Shown here piece by piece: positions 21,977 through 31,407 of a DNA stretch of 64,000 nucleotides. The stretch covers positions 1 to 64,000 of the forward strand of contig JAHLKH010000103.1 of NCBI GenBank assembly GCA_025526915.1, in the 5' to 3' direction. How positions within the stretch are numbered: position 1 is the first letter of the stretch; each line of letters opens with the position of its first letter. This DNA comes from Entophlyctis helioformis (Eukaryota; Chytridiomycota; Chytridiomycetes; Chytridiales; Chytriomycetaceae). A model generated the notes under the pieces. That model made no database searches, was not told where the DNA came from, and worked only from the letters and a program-made list of their open reading frames with translations. A program made the position numbers and the translations under genes.

Positions 21977-24013
21977 TCATGGAGCAAGTCGTCCAGCTGT
22001 ATCAGTGCTTCCAGAGTCGCGTCCTTGTGACTCTTGCTCACGCAGCAGGCGTGCCGACTGAACAATTGGGATGCCGGCAGGCGTGTGCATGATGCGTGGT
22101 AGTGCGACGGGTTGCATGTCTGGACGCGAGACCGTAGGCTGGACCGTTGCGACGGCCGGCTCGGCTGACAAAGGTTGGTTGGATGAACTGCCGTAGAAGC
22201 TGTCGCGCTGTGGGCTGTAGTACGGCGCCAGGTGGTCGGCACTGATGAGGTTGTCGACCGCCGAGCCGTTTGGACGCATCAGTCGGTACGTGTCGTTTGG
22301 GCCTTGGTCAGTGATGATGAATGGGCCGATCCAGCGGAACTCGAACTTGTTCTTGTCGTGGTGCCACATCTTGACATACTCGCCAATCTCAAACCGACGC
22401 TCCTGCACAGGGTGGCTGCCGTCGTACTGCTCCTTCATGCGTTCGGCCTGGCGCTGTCAACAGTGCAGAGCGGCCGCGTGGTCCAGTCCAAGATCCTCGA
22501 GCTCGCATGCAGTCCACGCGGCTAGGTCGTCCGGATCGCGCAGGTCGTACTCCAGCGGCGGTCGGTCGTCACCGGGCAGCCGCGGCTCAACGCCAAAGAG
22601 CAGGTAGAACGGCGAGAAACCGGTCACCGAGTGAATGCGTGTGCGCAGGGCAAAGACGGCTTGCGAGAGATACACATCCCAGTGCTCAGGAGAACTGGCG
22701 CACAGCTTGGTCAAGATGTCGCCCAGATTGCGGTGCATGCGTTCGACGGCTCCATTCGTGCGTGGGTGATATGGCGTGCTCGGCAGATGGTGGATGTCTT
22801 GCAGACGCAGGTACTCTTGCATCGCCTCGGCCATGAATGTAGCTGCGCGGTCAGACACGATCTCAACAGGTGCACTGTAGTGCATCATGATCTCCTCAAA
22901 CAAGAACCTGGCGAATGTGGCCATGTCCCGCTTGGCATAGGCCTTTGCGACGTCCCATCCTGTGGCATAGTCGATCGCGGTGAAGATCTGTGTGTTTCCC
23001 CGCTTGGTCGGCGTCAAGTCCTGCACGATGTCCACTCCCCACCGTTCAAATGGAAGCGCGACGGGTGGAAGCGGGTGCAGCGGTGCGCGTGGCGGCCTGG
23101 CTGGCACCTCGTGCAGCTGACACTCGGGGCACTCCTTGATGAAATCGACCAGCGACGCCTCCATGTCTGGCCACCAGAACCTGTGCTGCAACAGCCCGAG
23201 CAGCGATGACGAGCCCAGGTGTCCAAGCGACCAGTGGTACCTGCCAATGAGCGTTGTCTGTTCGGACGCCGGGATGTACGGGACCGTCACGACCTGGCGG
23301 TGCACATTGACCTTGCGCATGAGCGTGTCGTGCTTGATCTCGAACCGCGACGCCTCATGCCGGATGCGCGCCGCAATGTCGACCGGAACCGTGTCTGGCA
23401 CAGTGCCTCTGTACTTGAACTGGACGACATATGCAGGCCAGTCAGTCTCTGGATCCCATTCCTGCTCCTCAGCGACTGCCGGCGTCAGCACGTTCAGCTG
23501 CGCGGCCCTTTCGAGCAGGCCGTATGGGTCCTGGTCCGAGACTGACTGCTCTGGCTCGGGCAGACCTGAACGACGCGACGGACCATCTCCCAGCTGTGCC
23601 GATCCCGGCTGGTACACCAGGTGCGGCTTGTAGTGCTCGAATTCCTGAATCCAGCCCCACAGACGCGGCTTGGGGTCTTTCATGCTGTACAGCCATAGCA
23701 GCGGCTTGTGATCCGAGTGCACGGTCGTCGGGACGCCATGCACATAGCACCGGAAGTCACGCAACGCCGCAATGACCGCGAGAAGCTCACACTCATGGGT
23801 CGGGTACCTCTGCTCTGCGTCGCTCAGCTTCTTGGACATGAACGCCATTGGCTGTGGGCCCTTGCCGAGATCCTGCGTCAAGACCGCGCCGATGGACTCC
23901 TTGGACACGTCTGGCCAGATGTCCATTGGCTTGGTAAAGTCTGGCACGATGCGAACGGGAGCTGACACAAGCGCCTGCTTGAGCTTCTCCAAGAGGGTCG
24001 CAGGAACGTCCAT
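21977..24013 (-). pseudogene. Ty3/gypsy pol fragment: RNase H and integrase, with in-frame stop
   Basis: The frame opens at 24013 and runs to a TGA at 22457-22459, then continues in the same frame to 21977. RNase H shows VSKESIGAVL, HECELLAV and VHSDHKPLL. Integrase shows the HHCC zinc region (SLGHLG ... CPEC) and the DDE core: WGVDIVQDL, IVSDRAATF and HPRTNGAVERMHR. After the stop comes the integrase C-terminal barrel (FEIGEYVKMWH ... FRWIGPFII). Gag, protease and the reverse transcriptase palm are missing, and no LTR is seen. It lies exactly between the two inverted tRNA-Val arms. It is dead by truncation and by the stop. Confidence 0.9.
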
Positions 24014-24655
24014 ACCATCACAGTGTTACTATACTTTGATATGAAGTTCAGATGTCGAAAGCTGGCTGCATTCCAATCCAGTATCCTACACAATTCAACG
24101 CGTGAGCATTGCATTTCAATTCAGGAAGGATATCCAAAAGTCATGAATGATTAGCGCATAGCCGAAAAAAGAGACAAGAAGGGGGTTCTATGGTGTAGTT
24201 GGTTATCACACCGTGTTCACATCGCGGGGGTCTCCGGTTCGATCCCGGATGGAACCACTTCTTTTGTCCATGTAGCATACACTTTTGCTCAGCCAGACAG
24301 CGACGATGTGCATCCTGTCGTGGCGCTCTCCTTTTGCTGATATCCACGTTGCTCGCAACGCCACGCCGACTTGCACAGTGTCCTGTCGCGCGTTTGCCGT
24401 GTCTTGGCTCTCTGGCATCCAGCATCAAGTCAATGGACCTCGAGACACGCGGCCACTCGCCTGGCAAAAGTCCACTGGCTGGCATCTTGCACGGCCTGCT
24501 CGTCAATGTCAGCCTTGCTGCGAACTTGCTGCAGGCGTCACTTGTCGTGATCCAGTCTCATCTCTGGGCACACAAACGGCGGACTGGTTGGCAGGAACCA
24601 TACGGGATTGTTGCTGGCAAGCCTGTGCCATGGCTCGTGGCATGTGCTGTGCGAG
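24010..24655 (+). repeat. Right inverted arm carrying tRNA-Val (copy B)
   Basis: Mirror copy of 21306-21947. Homology to copy C (28897 onward) begins only about 24 bp before the tRNA, at GCATAGCCG. The 150 bp between that point and the gypsy fragment are therefore private to copies A and B. Downstream the sequence runs into the antisense 3' end of an ankyrin gene. Confidence 0.85.
24184..24257 (+). tRNA. tRNA-Val (anticodon CAC), copy B
   Basis: Identical to copy A with the same fold. It points away from the gypsy fragment, so the two copies diverge with the retroelement between their upstream sides. Confidence 0.9.
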
Positions 24656-24837
24656 TACTTGCAACAATGCATTCACGTACATTCAAGTAAACATGCTGCT
24701 CGCACGGATTCCCTTGTCCGAGTCCCGTAGTAGGCTGGTATTACTGGAAGATTGCCAGAGGGTCTTCTATGCTCTTTCCAACACGACAATCATATCTTCA
24801 TTCCAACGTCAAAGAGCGAGTCTTGGCTGTCCATTCA
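24656..24837. repeat. Shared 3' flank of the ankyrin family
   Basis: The 180 bp after the ankyrin stop codon recur in the same order downstream of the ankyrin genes ending at 40993 and 57199 and of the stub at 29571. It reads into a part resembling the 3' end of the LINE found at 41.3 and 62.4 kb. Confidence 0.7.
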
Positions 24838-26472
24838 TCACATGCTTGACGCTTGCAGCTTCTTGATGGTTGACTCGAGTCGCTCGATGGTGGCGTTGGT
24901 GACATTTCTTTGCCTCGCTTCAGCAAGCAGCGTCTGAGCCTGGTCCAGTGTGAGGCTGCCGAGGAGGATATCGGCGATATCAGCAGTCTGAGCACAGACG
25001 AGTGTGTCGAGTCCAGCCACATATCCACAATCCACCAGATGCTGCACCAACTCGGTTTTGCCCATTCTGGCTGTCGTTATGATGAAGTTTCTTGATGCGC
25101 GAGAGCCTTTCGAGTGCATGTACTTGACGACGCCAATGAATCCCTCGTCGATGGCTTCGCCGAGTGCCGCGGACGTGCACTCTACACCGCGGGTCTCGTG
25201 GAGCCACTTGACGATATGCAGATGACCGCTGCGAGCCGCCTTATCCATCGCCCACTCCGTGCATCCTTCAGTCCTGTTTTCGTGGAGCCATTCGACGACG
25301 TGCAGATGGCCGTAGGCAGCCGCGTCATCCATGGCCCACGCCGTGCATCCTTCTATCCTGTTCTCGTGCAGCCACTTGACCACATGCAGGTGGCCTTCGC
25401 CAGCCGCCTGGTCCATCGCCTGATGGGTGCACGCTTCCGTCCTGTTCTCGTGAAGCCACTGCACCACGGGCAGATGACCGTTGGCAGCCGCACCATTCAT
25501 CGCCGACGTCGTGCATCCCGTCACACCGACCCCAAACAAGTACTGCACAACATCAAGATGTCCGTGCCGCGCAGCTTGATCAACTGCTCCGTGCCAGAAC
25601 GACCTTGCTGTACCCTGCTCGCCCATCCAGTGCTGGAGTGTTTTGTACTTGTCGTCGAGATACTTGAGCAGGTCGAGGCATCCAAAGCGGATGGCCAAGC
25701 GAGCGAGTATGATGGGATACGAAAAGTCGAACAGATCGAACCAGCCGTGCCGCATGGCGATGAGAAGCAGCCGGCTACTGATAAAGGAAGTGAAGTCGAA
25801 CGATCCGTCGAAGGTGTTGTTCTGTTCGTCGTACATCGCGCAGGAGGGCTCGATGTCGTAAGGAAAGTGCTTGCAGAGACGATCGTACATGGAGCGAGAG
25901 TGTGCGAGGAGCAGTCCGTTGTCGGCCGTTAGAAAGGCGTCAGGCAGCAGCGCCAGATTGCCCTGCCAGTCGACCTTGGACGCATCGATCCACAGCTCCA
26001 GCTTGGTCGCTTGGTCGAGGCTGTCCTTGTCGCCGAGCAGGCCGCACAGGAAGAGGGTGAGCGGGCCGGCGTGCTTGAGGATCATGGCGTGGATCTCGGC
26101 GGGCTTGCCGTCCCAGTGGCTGCTGCCGAACGCAAGGTCGCCGGTGGCTGGCTGCACCACATAGCGAGGCACACCTGGCTGTGCGGTTGCTGCTGCTGCT
26201 GTCTTGAGTCGCTTGGCTGGTGGCTGTCCTGGCTCTCCTGGCTGTCCTGGCTCGACGGCTTGGCTGCCACTCGCTCCAACGACCTGCTCGACGACGGCCG
26301 GCTGCTCGGCTGTGCTCTGCAGCTGGCTCTGCAGACGGCACATCAGCTCGTCGCTGGCTGCTGCGTCTGCGTCTGCGTTGTCGGTCGCTGCGTCTGCATC
26401 GTCACAGCCGCTTGCTCGCTTTGTGGTTGTCCGGACAAGATCCACTTGACGCGATCGTCCAACAAGTGCCAT
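24838..26472 (-). CDS. Ankyrin-repeat protein, family member 1
   Basis: One uninterrupted exon of 544 residues from ATG at 26472. An Ala/Gln/Pro-rich N-terminus with a possible nuclear signal (PPAKRLK) leads into a conserved block (SSHWDGKPAEIHAMILKHAG), a family-specific head domain. From about residue 290 come short ankyrin-type units of about 28 residues with the pattern GHLHVVKWLHENRTEGCT..AMD.AA, at least six in a row, then degenerate units. A C-terminal helix ends RLESTIKKLQASSM. Ankyrin stacks bind proteins; the partner is unknown. A short acidic open stretch at 26687-26620 (DLFGAFSDSDED) could be an upstream first exon. The gene is divergent from the next ankyrin gene. Confidence 0.8.
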   Translation of the reverse strand: MALVGRSRQVDLVRTTTKRASGCDDADAATDNADADAAASDELMCRLQSQLQSTAEQPAVVEQVVGASGSQAVEPGQPGEPGQPPAKRLKTAAAATAQPGVPRYVVQPATGDLAFGSSHWDGKPAEIHAMILKHAGPLTLFLCGLLGDKDSLDQATKLELWIDASKVDWQGNLALLPDAFLTADNGLLLAHSRSMYDRLCKHFPYDIEPSCAMYDEQNNTFDGSFDFTSFISSRLLLIAMRHGWFDLFDFSYPIILARLAIRFGCLDLLKYLDDKYKTLQHWMGEQGTARSFWHGAVDQAARHGHLDVVQYLFGVGVTGCTTSAMNGAAANGHLPVVQWLHENRTEACTHQAMDQAAGEGHLHVVKWLHENRIEGCTAWAMDDAAAYGHLHVVEWLHENRTEGCTEWAMDKAARSGHLHIVKWLHETRGVECTSAALGEAIDEGFIGVVKYMHSKGSRASRNFIITTARMGKTELVQHLVDCGYVAGLDTLVCAQTADIADILLGSLTLDQAQTLLAEARQRNVTNATIERLESTIKKLQASSM

Positions 26473-26749
26473 TTCAACACATGAGAATGTGGGACAACCT
26501 CAGACACGGCATGCCATGGTGCACAGCGTGGCTGGCGTGGTGAGCTTGGCATGCGGGATATGGTGTGAAGCATGCAATGCATAGCAGATGCGTGCAGCGG
26601 GATGGGCACGCTTGTCTGCACGTCCTCATCCGAGTCTGAAAAGGCACCAAACAGGTCGTCGACGTCGACCTTGCCCGCTCTCTTCATCGTTGCGGTTCGA
26701 GATCAACAGCGACAGCAACAAAAAGAAAAACGAACGAACCTCGGCGACG

Positions 26750-28145
26750 ATGCAGAGCACGAGCGACAGCAGCGCCGATGCATGCCTGCCGTGGGGCCGC
26801 TCACAGTGGGACAGGCTGGCGGTTGAGCTGCGTGTCATGGTCCTGCGTCGCGCCGGCCCGCTTACCCGCTTCCTGTGCGGACTGCTGGGCACCGTGAGCG
26901 ACATCGACGACCAAACTGCACGGGCCATCTGGCACGATGCCGCCACGATCGACTGGCACGGCGACCTGCGCCTGCTGCCGGACCTGCCGATCGACAGACA
27001 GACGCTTGTGGGTCTCGAGTGCACTCGCTCCATGTACGGCCGTCTGCTCACCCGCTTCCCACCAAGCCCGGCGGCCTGCAGCATCCATGCCGGCCTGGAC
27101 AAGAGCAGCGTCGACACGCCGATCGAGTGCGACAGCTGTCTGCACCACATCCCGATGCGCCGCGGGTGGTTCGATCTGGTCGACTGCACGCACCCGGTCG
27201 CCGTCGGCTGGGTGGCGATCCACGCTGGCCACGCCGACATGCTGCGGCACGTTGCAGCCTGCCACGGTGTCGACCTGGCGGGGTTTGGCAGCGTCGGCAC
27301 CAACGAGGCTGTGAACATTGCCGCATTCGGTGGATCGGTCAGTGTCCTGCAGATGCTGCACGATGCAGGGAGCAGGGGCAGCGAGACTTGGGCGATGGTG
27401 CTCGCGGCCGGCCAGGGGCATCTTGCAGCGGTCGAGTGGCTGCACGAGCATGGGTATGGGTGCACACATGACGCCATGGACGATGCGGCCGAGCAGGGCC
27501 ATCTGGCTGTGATGCAGTGGCTGTACGATCACGGGCACACTGGCGCATACAGGGCGATGGAGCTCGCAGCAGGCAACGGGCACTTGGATGCGGTCGAGTG
27601 GCTGCTTGAACGTGGATACCCATGCTCGCACGATGCCATGGACGACGCAGCGCACGCTGGCCACATGGCCGTTGTGGCGTGCCTGCACAAGAGGGGATTC
27701 AGATGCAGCACGGCTGCGATGGATGGAGCAGCAGCCGCTGGGCGGCTTGGTGTCGTTGAGTGGCTGCACGAGCATGGATACGGGGTGCACCAAGGCAGCG
27801 ATGGACGGCGCAGCGCACAGCGGCCATCTGGCTGTGATGCAGTGGCTGCATGCCAACCGCACAGAGGGCTGCACACACGAAGCCGTGATGCTGGCAACAG
27901 CACCCGATGTGGGTGCGTGGCTGCGGGACAGCGTATCCAGCCGTGCATGCAGCGACGGTCGACATGGGCGACGATGGCAGCGTGGAGTGGCTGTTTGGCT
28001 GAAGCGGGCTGAAGGAGGGCAGCGACTGAATGAAGACGGCTGGGTTCATTGGCAGAGCACACACACACAGACAGACAGGCACACAGACAGGCACACAGGC
28101 AGGCACACACAGATCAAGCAGACCAAGGGGCATGAGCGGGTATGA
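26750..28145 (+). CDS. Ankyrin-repeat protein, family member 2, with a +1 frameshift
   Basis: ATG at 26750. The frame as given ends at 28012 (420 residues). It has the same head domain as its neighbour, diverged (LAVELRVMVLRRAGPLTRFLCGLLG), then six or seven ankyrin units (GHLAVMQWLYDHGHTGAYRAME). At about 27780-27784 a run of four G (TACGGGGTGC) replaces the expected three, and the repeat pattern jumps to another frame: GCTKAAMDGAAHSGHLAVMQ up to a stop near 28145. The tail after that is Thr/His-rich from an ACACAGACAG microsatellite. Either a real frameshift trims two units, or the assembly has one extra G. Confidence 0.65.
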
Positions 28146-28896
28146 AGTCGACACTCGCACCGAGTGTGGGCAGCAACAGAAGCAACGAGTTGCGCTGCTC
28201 AGACTGGGATTGAGTATGACCTCATACCACCGCATGGCCGAGTGCACACAGCCAGACCGATAGACAGACAGACCAGACAGACAGCCAGACAGGCAGCATG
28301 TCAGACGGGGCCAGTCACCCTTCCCGGCCAGAGCCAGCCGCACAAGGCAGCCAGTCTCCAGCGATCGGGAGCAGTCTTCAACCAACGGCACCCACGCTGA
28401 CGCATGGGCTGCAGCGTCGCACTTCCCGCTCGGGTGACTGTCCTTCGTCTCATCATCCATGCTGATGTGTGCAGCTATCTTGAGAAAGATAGTGCGGTAC
28501 GAACGACTCTACATATGATCCTGAAGAGTTGGTCGATGGGGCGGAAAGTCGGCGCTGGGCTGCTGCTGCTTTTATACCCTGGCTGTCTGTCTGCTGGCTG
28601 CTGCGGCTGGCAAGAAAAAAGTTTTGAACTGCGCTCGAATTGCACCAATCAGAAGCGGCTGTTGTTGGCACCGACTGCGGCCGCTTGGCATGGGCGGTTG
28701 TCGGCATAGACAGCCGCTTGGACAGCATGCATGCAAGCGTGCGAATGCGCCAGACGCTGATGGCAAGTGTCGGCAATTGCCGGTGGCAGGCGACCCACAG
28801 CCAGGTCAAGCCAAGCCAGCTTGTGGCAGTGTTGCGGGCACAGTTGCTGTGAATTGCTTGCTTGTGGCGTGGTTGTGATGCAATGGTATAAAAATG
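28146..28896. other. Intergenic, no gene seen
   Basis: About 750 bp. It begins with CAGACAGACC-type simple repeats (28255-28300). No supported open frame on either strand. A TATAAAAA about 40 bp before tRNA copy C (28885-28893) is the likely upstream Pol III TATA element of that tRNA, and it is absent from copies A and B. Confidence 0.4.
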
Positions 28897-29570
28897 CATA
28901 GCCGAAAAATGAGACGAGAAGGGGGTTCTATGGTGTAGTTGGTTATCACACCGTGTTCACATCGCGGGGGTCTCCGGTTCGATCCCGGATGGAACCACTT
29001 CTTTTGTCCATGTGGCATACACTTTTGCTCAGCCAGACAGCGACGATGTGCATCCTGTCGTGGCGCTCTCCTTTTGCTGATATACACGTTGCTCGCAACG
29101 CCACGCCGACTTGCACAGTGTCCTGTCGCGCGTTTGCCGTGTCTTGGCTCTCTGGCATCCAGCATCAAGTCAATGGACCTCGAGACACGCGGCCACTCGC
29201 CTGGCAAAAGTCCACTGGCTGGCATCTTGCACGGCCTGCTCGTCAATGTCAGCCTTGCTGCGAACTTGCTGCAGGCGTCACTTGTCGTGATCCAGTCTCA
29301 TCTCTGGGCACACAAACGGCGGACTGGTTGGCAGGAACCATACGGGATTGTTGCTGGCAAGCCTGTGCCATGGCTCGTGGCATGTGCTGTGCGAGTACTT
29401 GCAACAATGCATTCACGTACATTCGAGTAAACATGCTGCTCGCACGGATTCCCTTGTCCGAGTCCCGTAGTAGGCTGGTATTACTGGAAGATTGCCAGAG
29501 AGTCTTCTTCACTCTTTGCAACACTACGATCACGTCTTCATTCAAACAGCGAGTCTTGGCTGTCCATCCA
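28897..29570 (+). repeat. tRNA-Val repeat, copy C
   Basis: Direct repeat of 24160-24830 with only scattered substitutions: tRNA-Val, body, LINE-like tail, then ankyrin 3' flank in antisense. The 150-bp leader of copies A and B is missing. Confidence 0.85.
28924..28997 (+). tRNA. tRNA-Val (anticodon CAC), copy C
   Basis: Same 74-nt sequence and fold as the other two copies. It has a TATA-like element upstream, so it may be the original locus. Confidence 0.9.
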
Positions 29571-29622
29571 TCACTTGCTCGACGATTGCAGCTTCTTGAT
29601 AGTCGACTCGAGTCGCTTGACA
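29571..29622 (-). pseudogene. 3' stub of an ankyrin-family gene
   Basis: Only the last 16 or so codons (KRLESTIKKLQSSSK and stop) remain, matching the C-terminus of the ankyrin gene ending at 40993 rather than the one at 24838. The rest is lost at about 29623, where unrelated sequence begins. Confidence 0.8.
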
Positions 29623-29741
29623 GGATAACGGCGATTTTGACATCACTGGTGGGGCGTGCTGAGTGAACGTTTGGAATGAAGCAGCCTGACCCATAAAGAA
29701 AAGGCCTTCTGTCGACGGATATGATTCATTGGTGATGCCAG

Positions 29742-31278
29742 TCACTTTCTCTTTTTGAGAGCCTCAAAGCGACGAGCAAGTTCGTCAAAGTCCGGTCCAT
29801 TCTCGTCACTAGCAGTGCCTGTTGACGACGACGCTCCGGCCTCTTGGCTCGTTCTCGCTGGTTGCGCTTGTTGCTGCAGAGGCTGCGGAGGTGCTTGCAT
29901 TGGCGGTGGTGGTGGCAGCTGCTGAATGCCAGCATTATACGCGTCCATGGTCATTGGCATCCGCATCGGCGGTTCTTGCTGTTGTTGGTGAAGCGGCTGC
30001 AGTGGTTGTTGTGGATAGCCTGCCGCAGGAGCGTTTGCCTGTAAGGGATATTGTTGTGCATACACAAACTGCTGCTGCTGCTGTTGAGGCATCTGCTGCT
30101 GCTGTTGAGGCATCTGCTGCTGCTGTTGAATCGGCTGGATCTGCTGCAGTTGTTGAATCGGCTGGATCTGTTGCAGGGGTGTCTGCTGAAGCTGCAGCGG
30201 CTGGAGAGCGGGCGGTAGACCGGGAATGGATCTGTGCGTGTAGAGAGGTCAGGACGGTCTTGAAAGAGTGATCAAAACGAGAGACAGAGACAGAGAGTAC
30301 ACACAAGAAGAGACTCACTCGAGGCCCAGGGAGACGGCAGGGTCCTGCAAAAGCGTCTGTGCGGGAGGGTCCCAAGCCACATTGTAAGCAGACGCGATTG
30401 TCTTGAGGTACTGGTTGACCAAGACGGGGTCCGGAGTCTGGACCTGCAGCTTATGGATGACGCGGTCGCTGACTCTGTGGTCTGCGTTCTCCATGGCAGC
30501 GACGGCAAAGTCCTTGCCGTACTTTGCAATGAGCTGGTCGCGCACAAAGGAGAGCTCCTTGTTGTCGACACGGGGCGCCGAGTAGATGATGGTGTTGACC
30601 GACTCTGCAATGGCGGCATCGCAGTATCTGTCCGAGGGCGAGACGGGGTCAGGACGAGATGTGCAAGGTGAGACGGGTGAGACGGGCGAGACAATCGAGG
30701 CGGGAGTCGGGGGAGCACGCACTTTGCGGTCTCGACCAAGCCGAAGCGGGCGAGCAGGGTCTCTGCGTGCAGCTCCAGCAGCTCCAGGGCCTCGATCATA
30801 AAGTCTTCTCTGATGATGTGCTCGACCTGGGCGAGAGCATGCAAGGGTGAGGGGGGCGCACGGGATGGCATGGCATGTCGGGCATGGCATGGCATGGCCA
30901 AGAAAGGAGCCACAGGGCACATGCACACACGAACGCACCCGCACACGGGCACTGTCGTCCTTGCCCTTTTCGAGCAGCAGGGCAATGTCCTTGCGGGCCT
31001 GCTGGTTGATGGAGGCCTTTTTCTGCTGAACGAGCTTGAGTCTGTTGATGGCGACCTTGAGCTGGACCTATGCGAGAGAGAGTTAGAGAGAGTGTGAGAG
31101 TGAGAGTGTGAGAGAGTGTAAGAGAGTGTGGCTAGCCAGCCAGCCAGCCAGCCAGCCAGGGTGTGTGTGTGAGAGTGCAAGCGAGGGGCCAAGACACGCG
31201 GCCGCACACCTTTGTCTTTGTGGGGTTCCAGCCCAGGGCGGCCGTCTGCTGCAGGCTGTTGAGCTGCGTCTGGAACAT
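29742..31278 (-). CDS. IST1: IST1, regulator of ESCRT-III / Vps4
   Basis: Five exons, 31278-31210, 31067-30945, 30826-30723, 30627-30319 and 30231-29742; 364 residues, phases consistent. The IST1 core (residues 1 to about 190) is clear: LKVAINRLKLVQQKKASIN, then the motif ARKDIALLLEKGKDDSAR, then HIIREDFMIEALELLELHAE and YCDAAIAESVNTIIYSAPRV. A long Gln/Pro linker follows. The last residues FDELARRFEALKKRK fit the MIM1 consensus that docks on the MIT domain of Vps4. It therefore acts at endosomes and the cytokinetic bridge. Its introns are rich in GGGTGAGAC and CAGC repeats. The ATG sits close to the conserved N-terminal helix, as in other IST1 proteins. Confidence 0.9.
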
Positions 31279-31407
31279 GCGGCGGCTGTCTGGTGGGTGA
31301 GAGAGTGGGTGTCGTGGGTGGGTGGTTGTCTTAGAGAGCGGTGGCCAAGCAAGCCGAGGAGCGAAGATCTCGCCGCTTTTCCCAGAGATTCGTCGACCCA
31401 ACTCGCC
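31279..31407. promoter_or_regulatory. Divergent promoter between IST1 and VPS10
   Basis: Only 129 bp separate the two start codons, so both endosomal-sorting genes must share upstream elements. No TATA box is visible. Shared regulation is inference from the spacing. Confidence 0.5.

Noticed and set aside
21805..24160. Arms of the gypsy block as LTRs
   Set aside because: The flanking copies are inverted, not direct, and contain a tRNA gene, so they are not LTRs.
28050..28110. ACACAGACAG run as a telomere-like repeat
   Set aside because: The unit does not match fungal telomere repeats and lies inside a gene tail.
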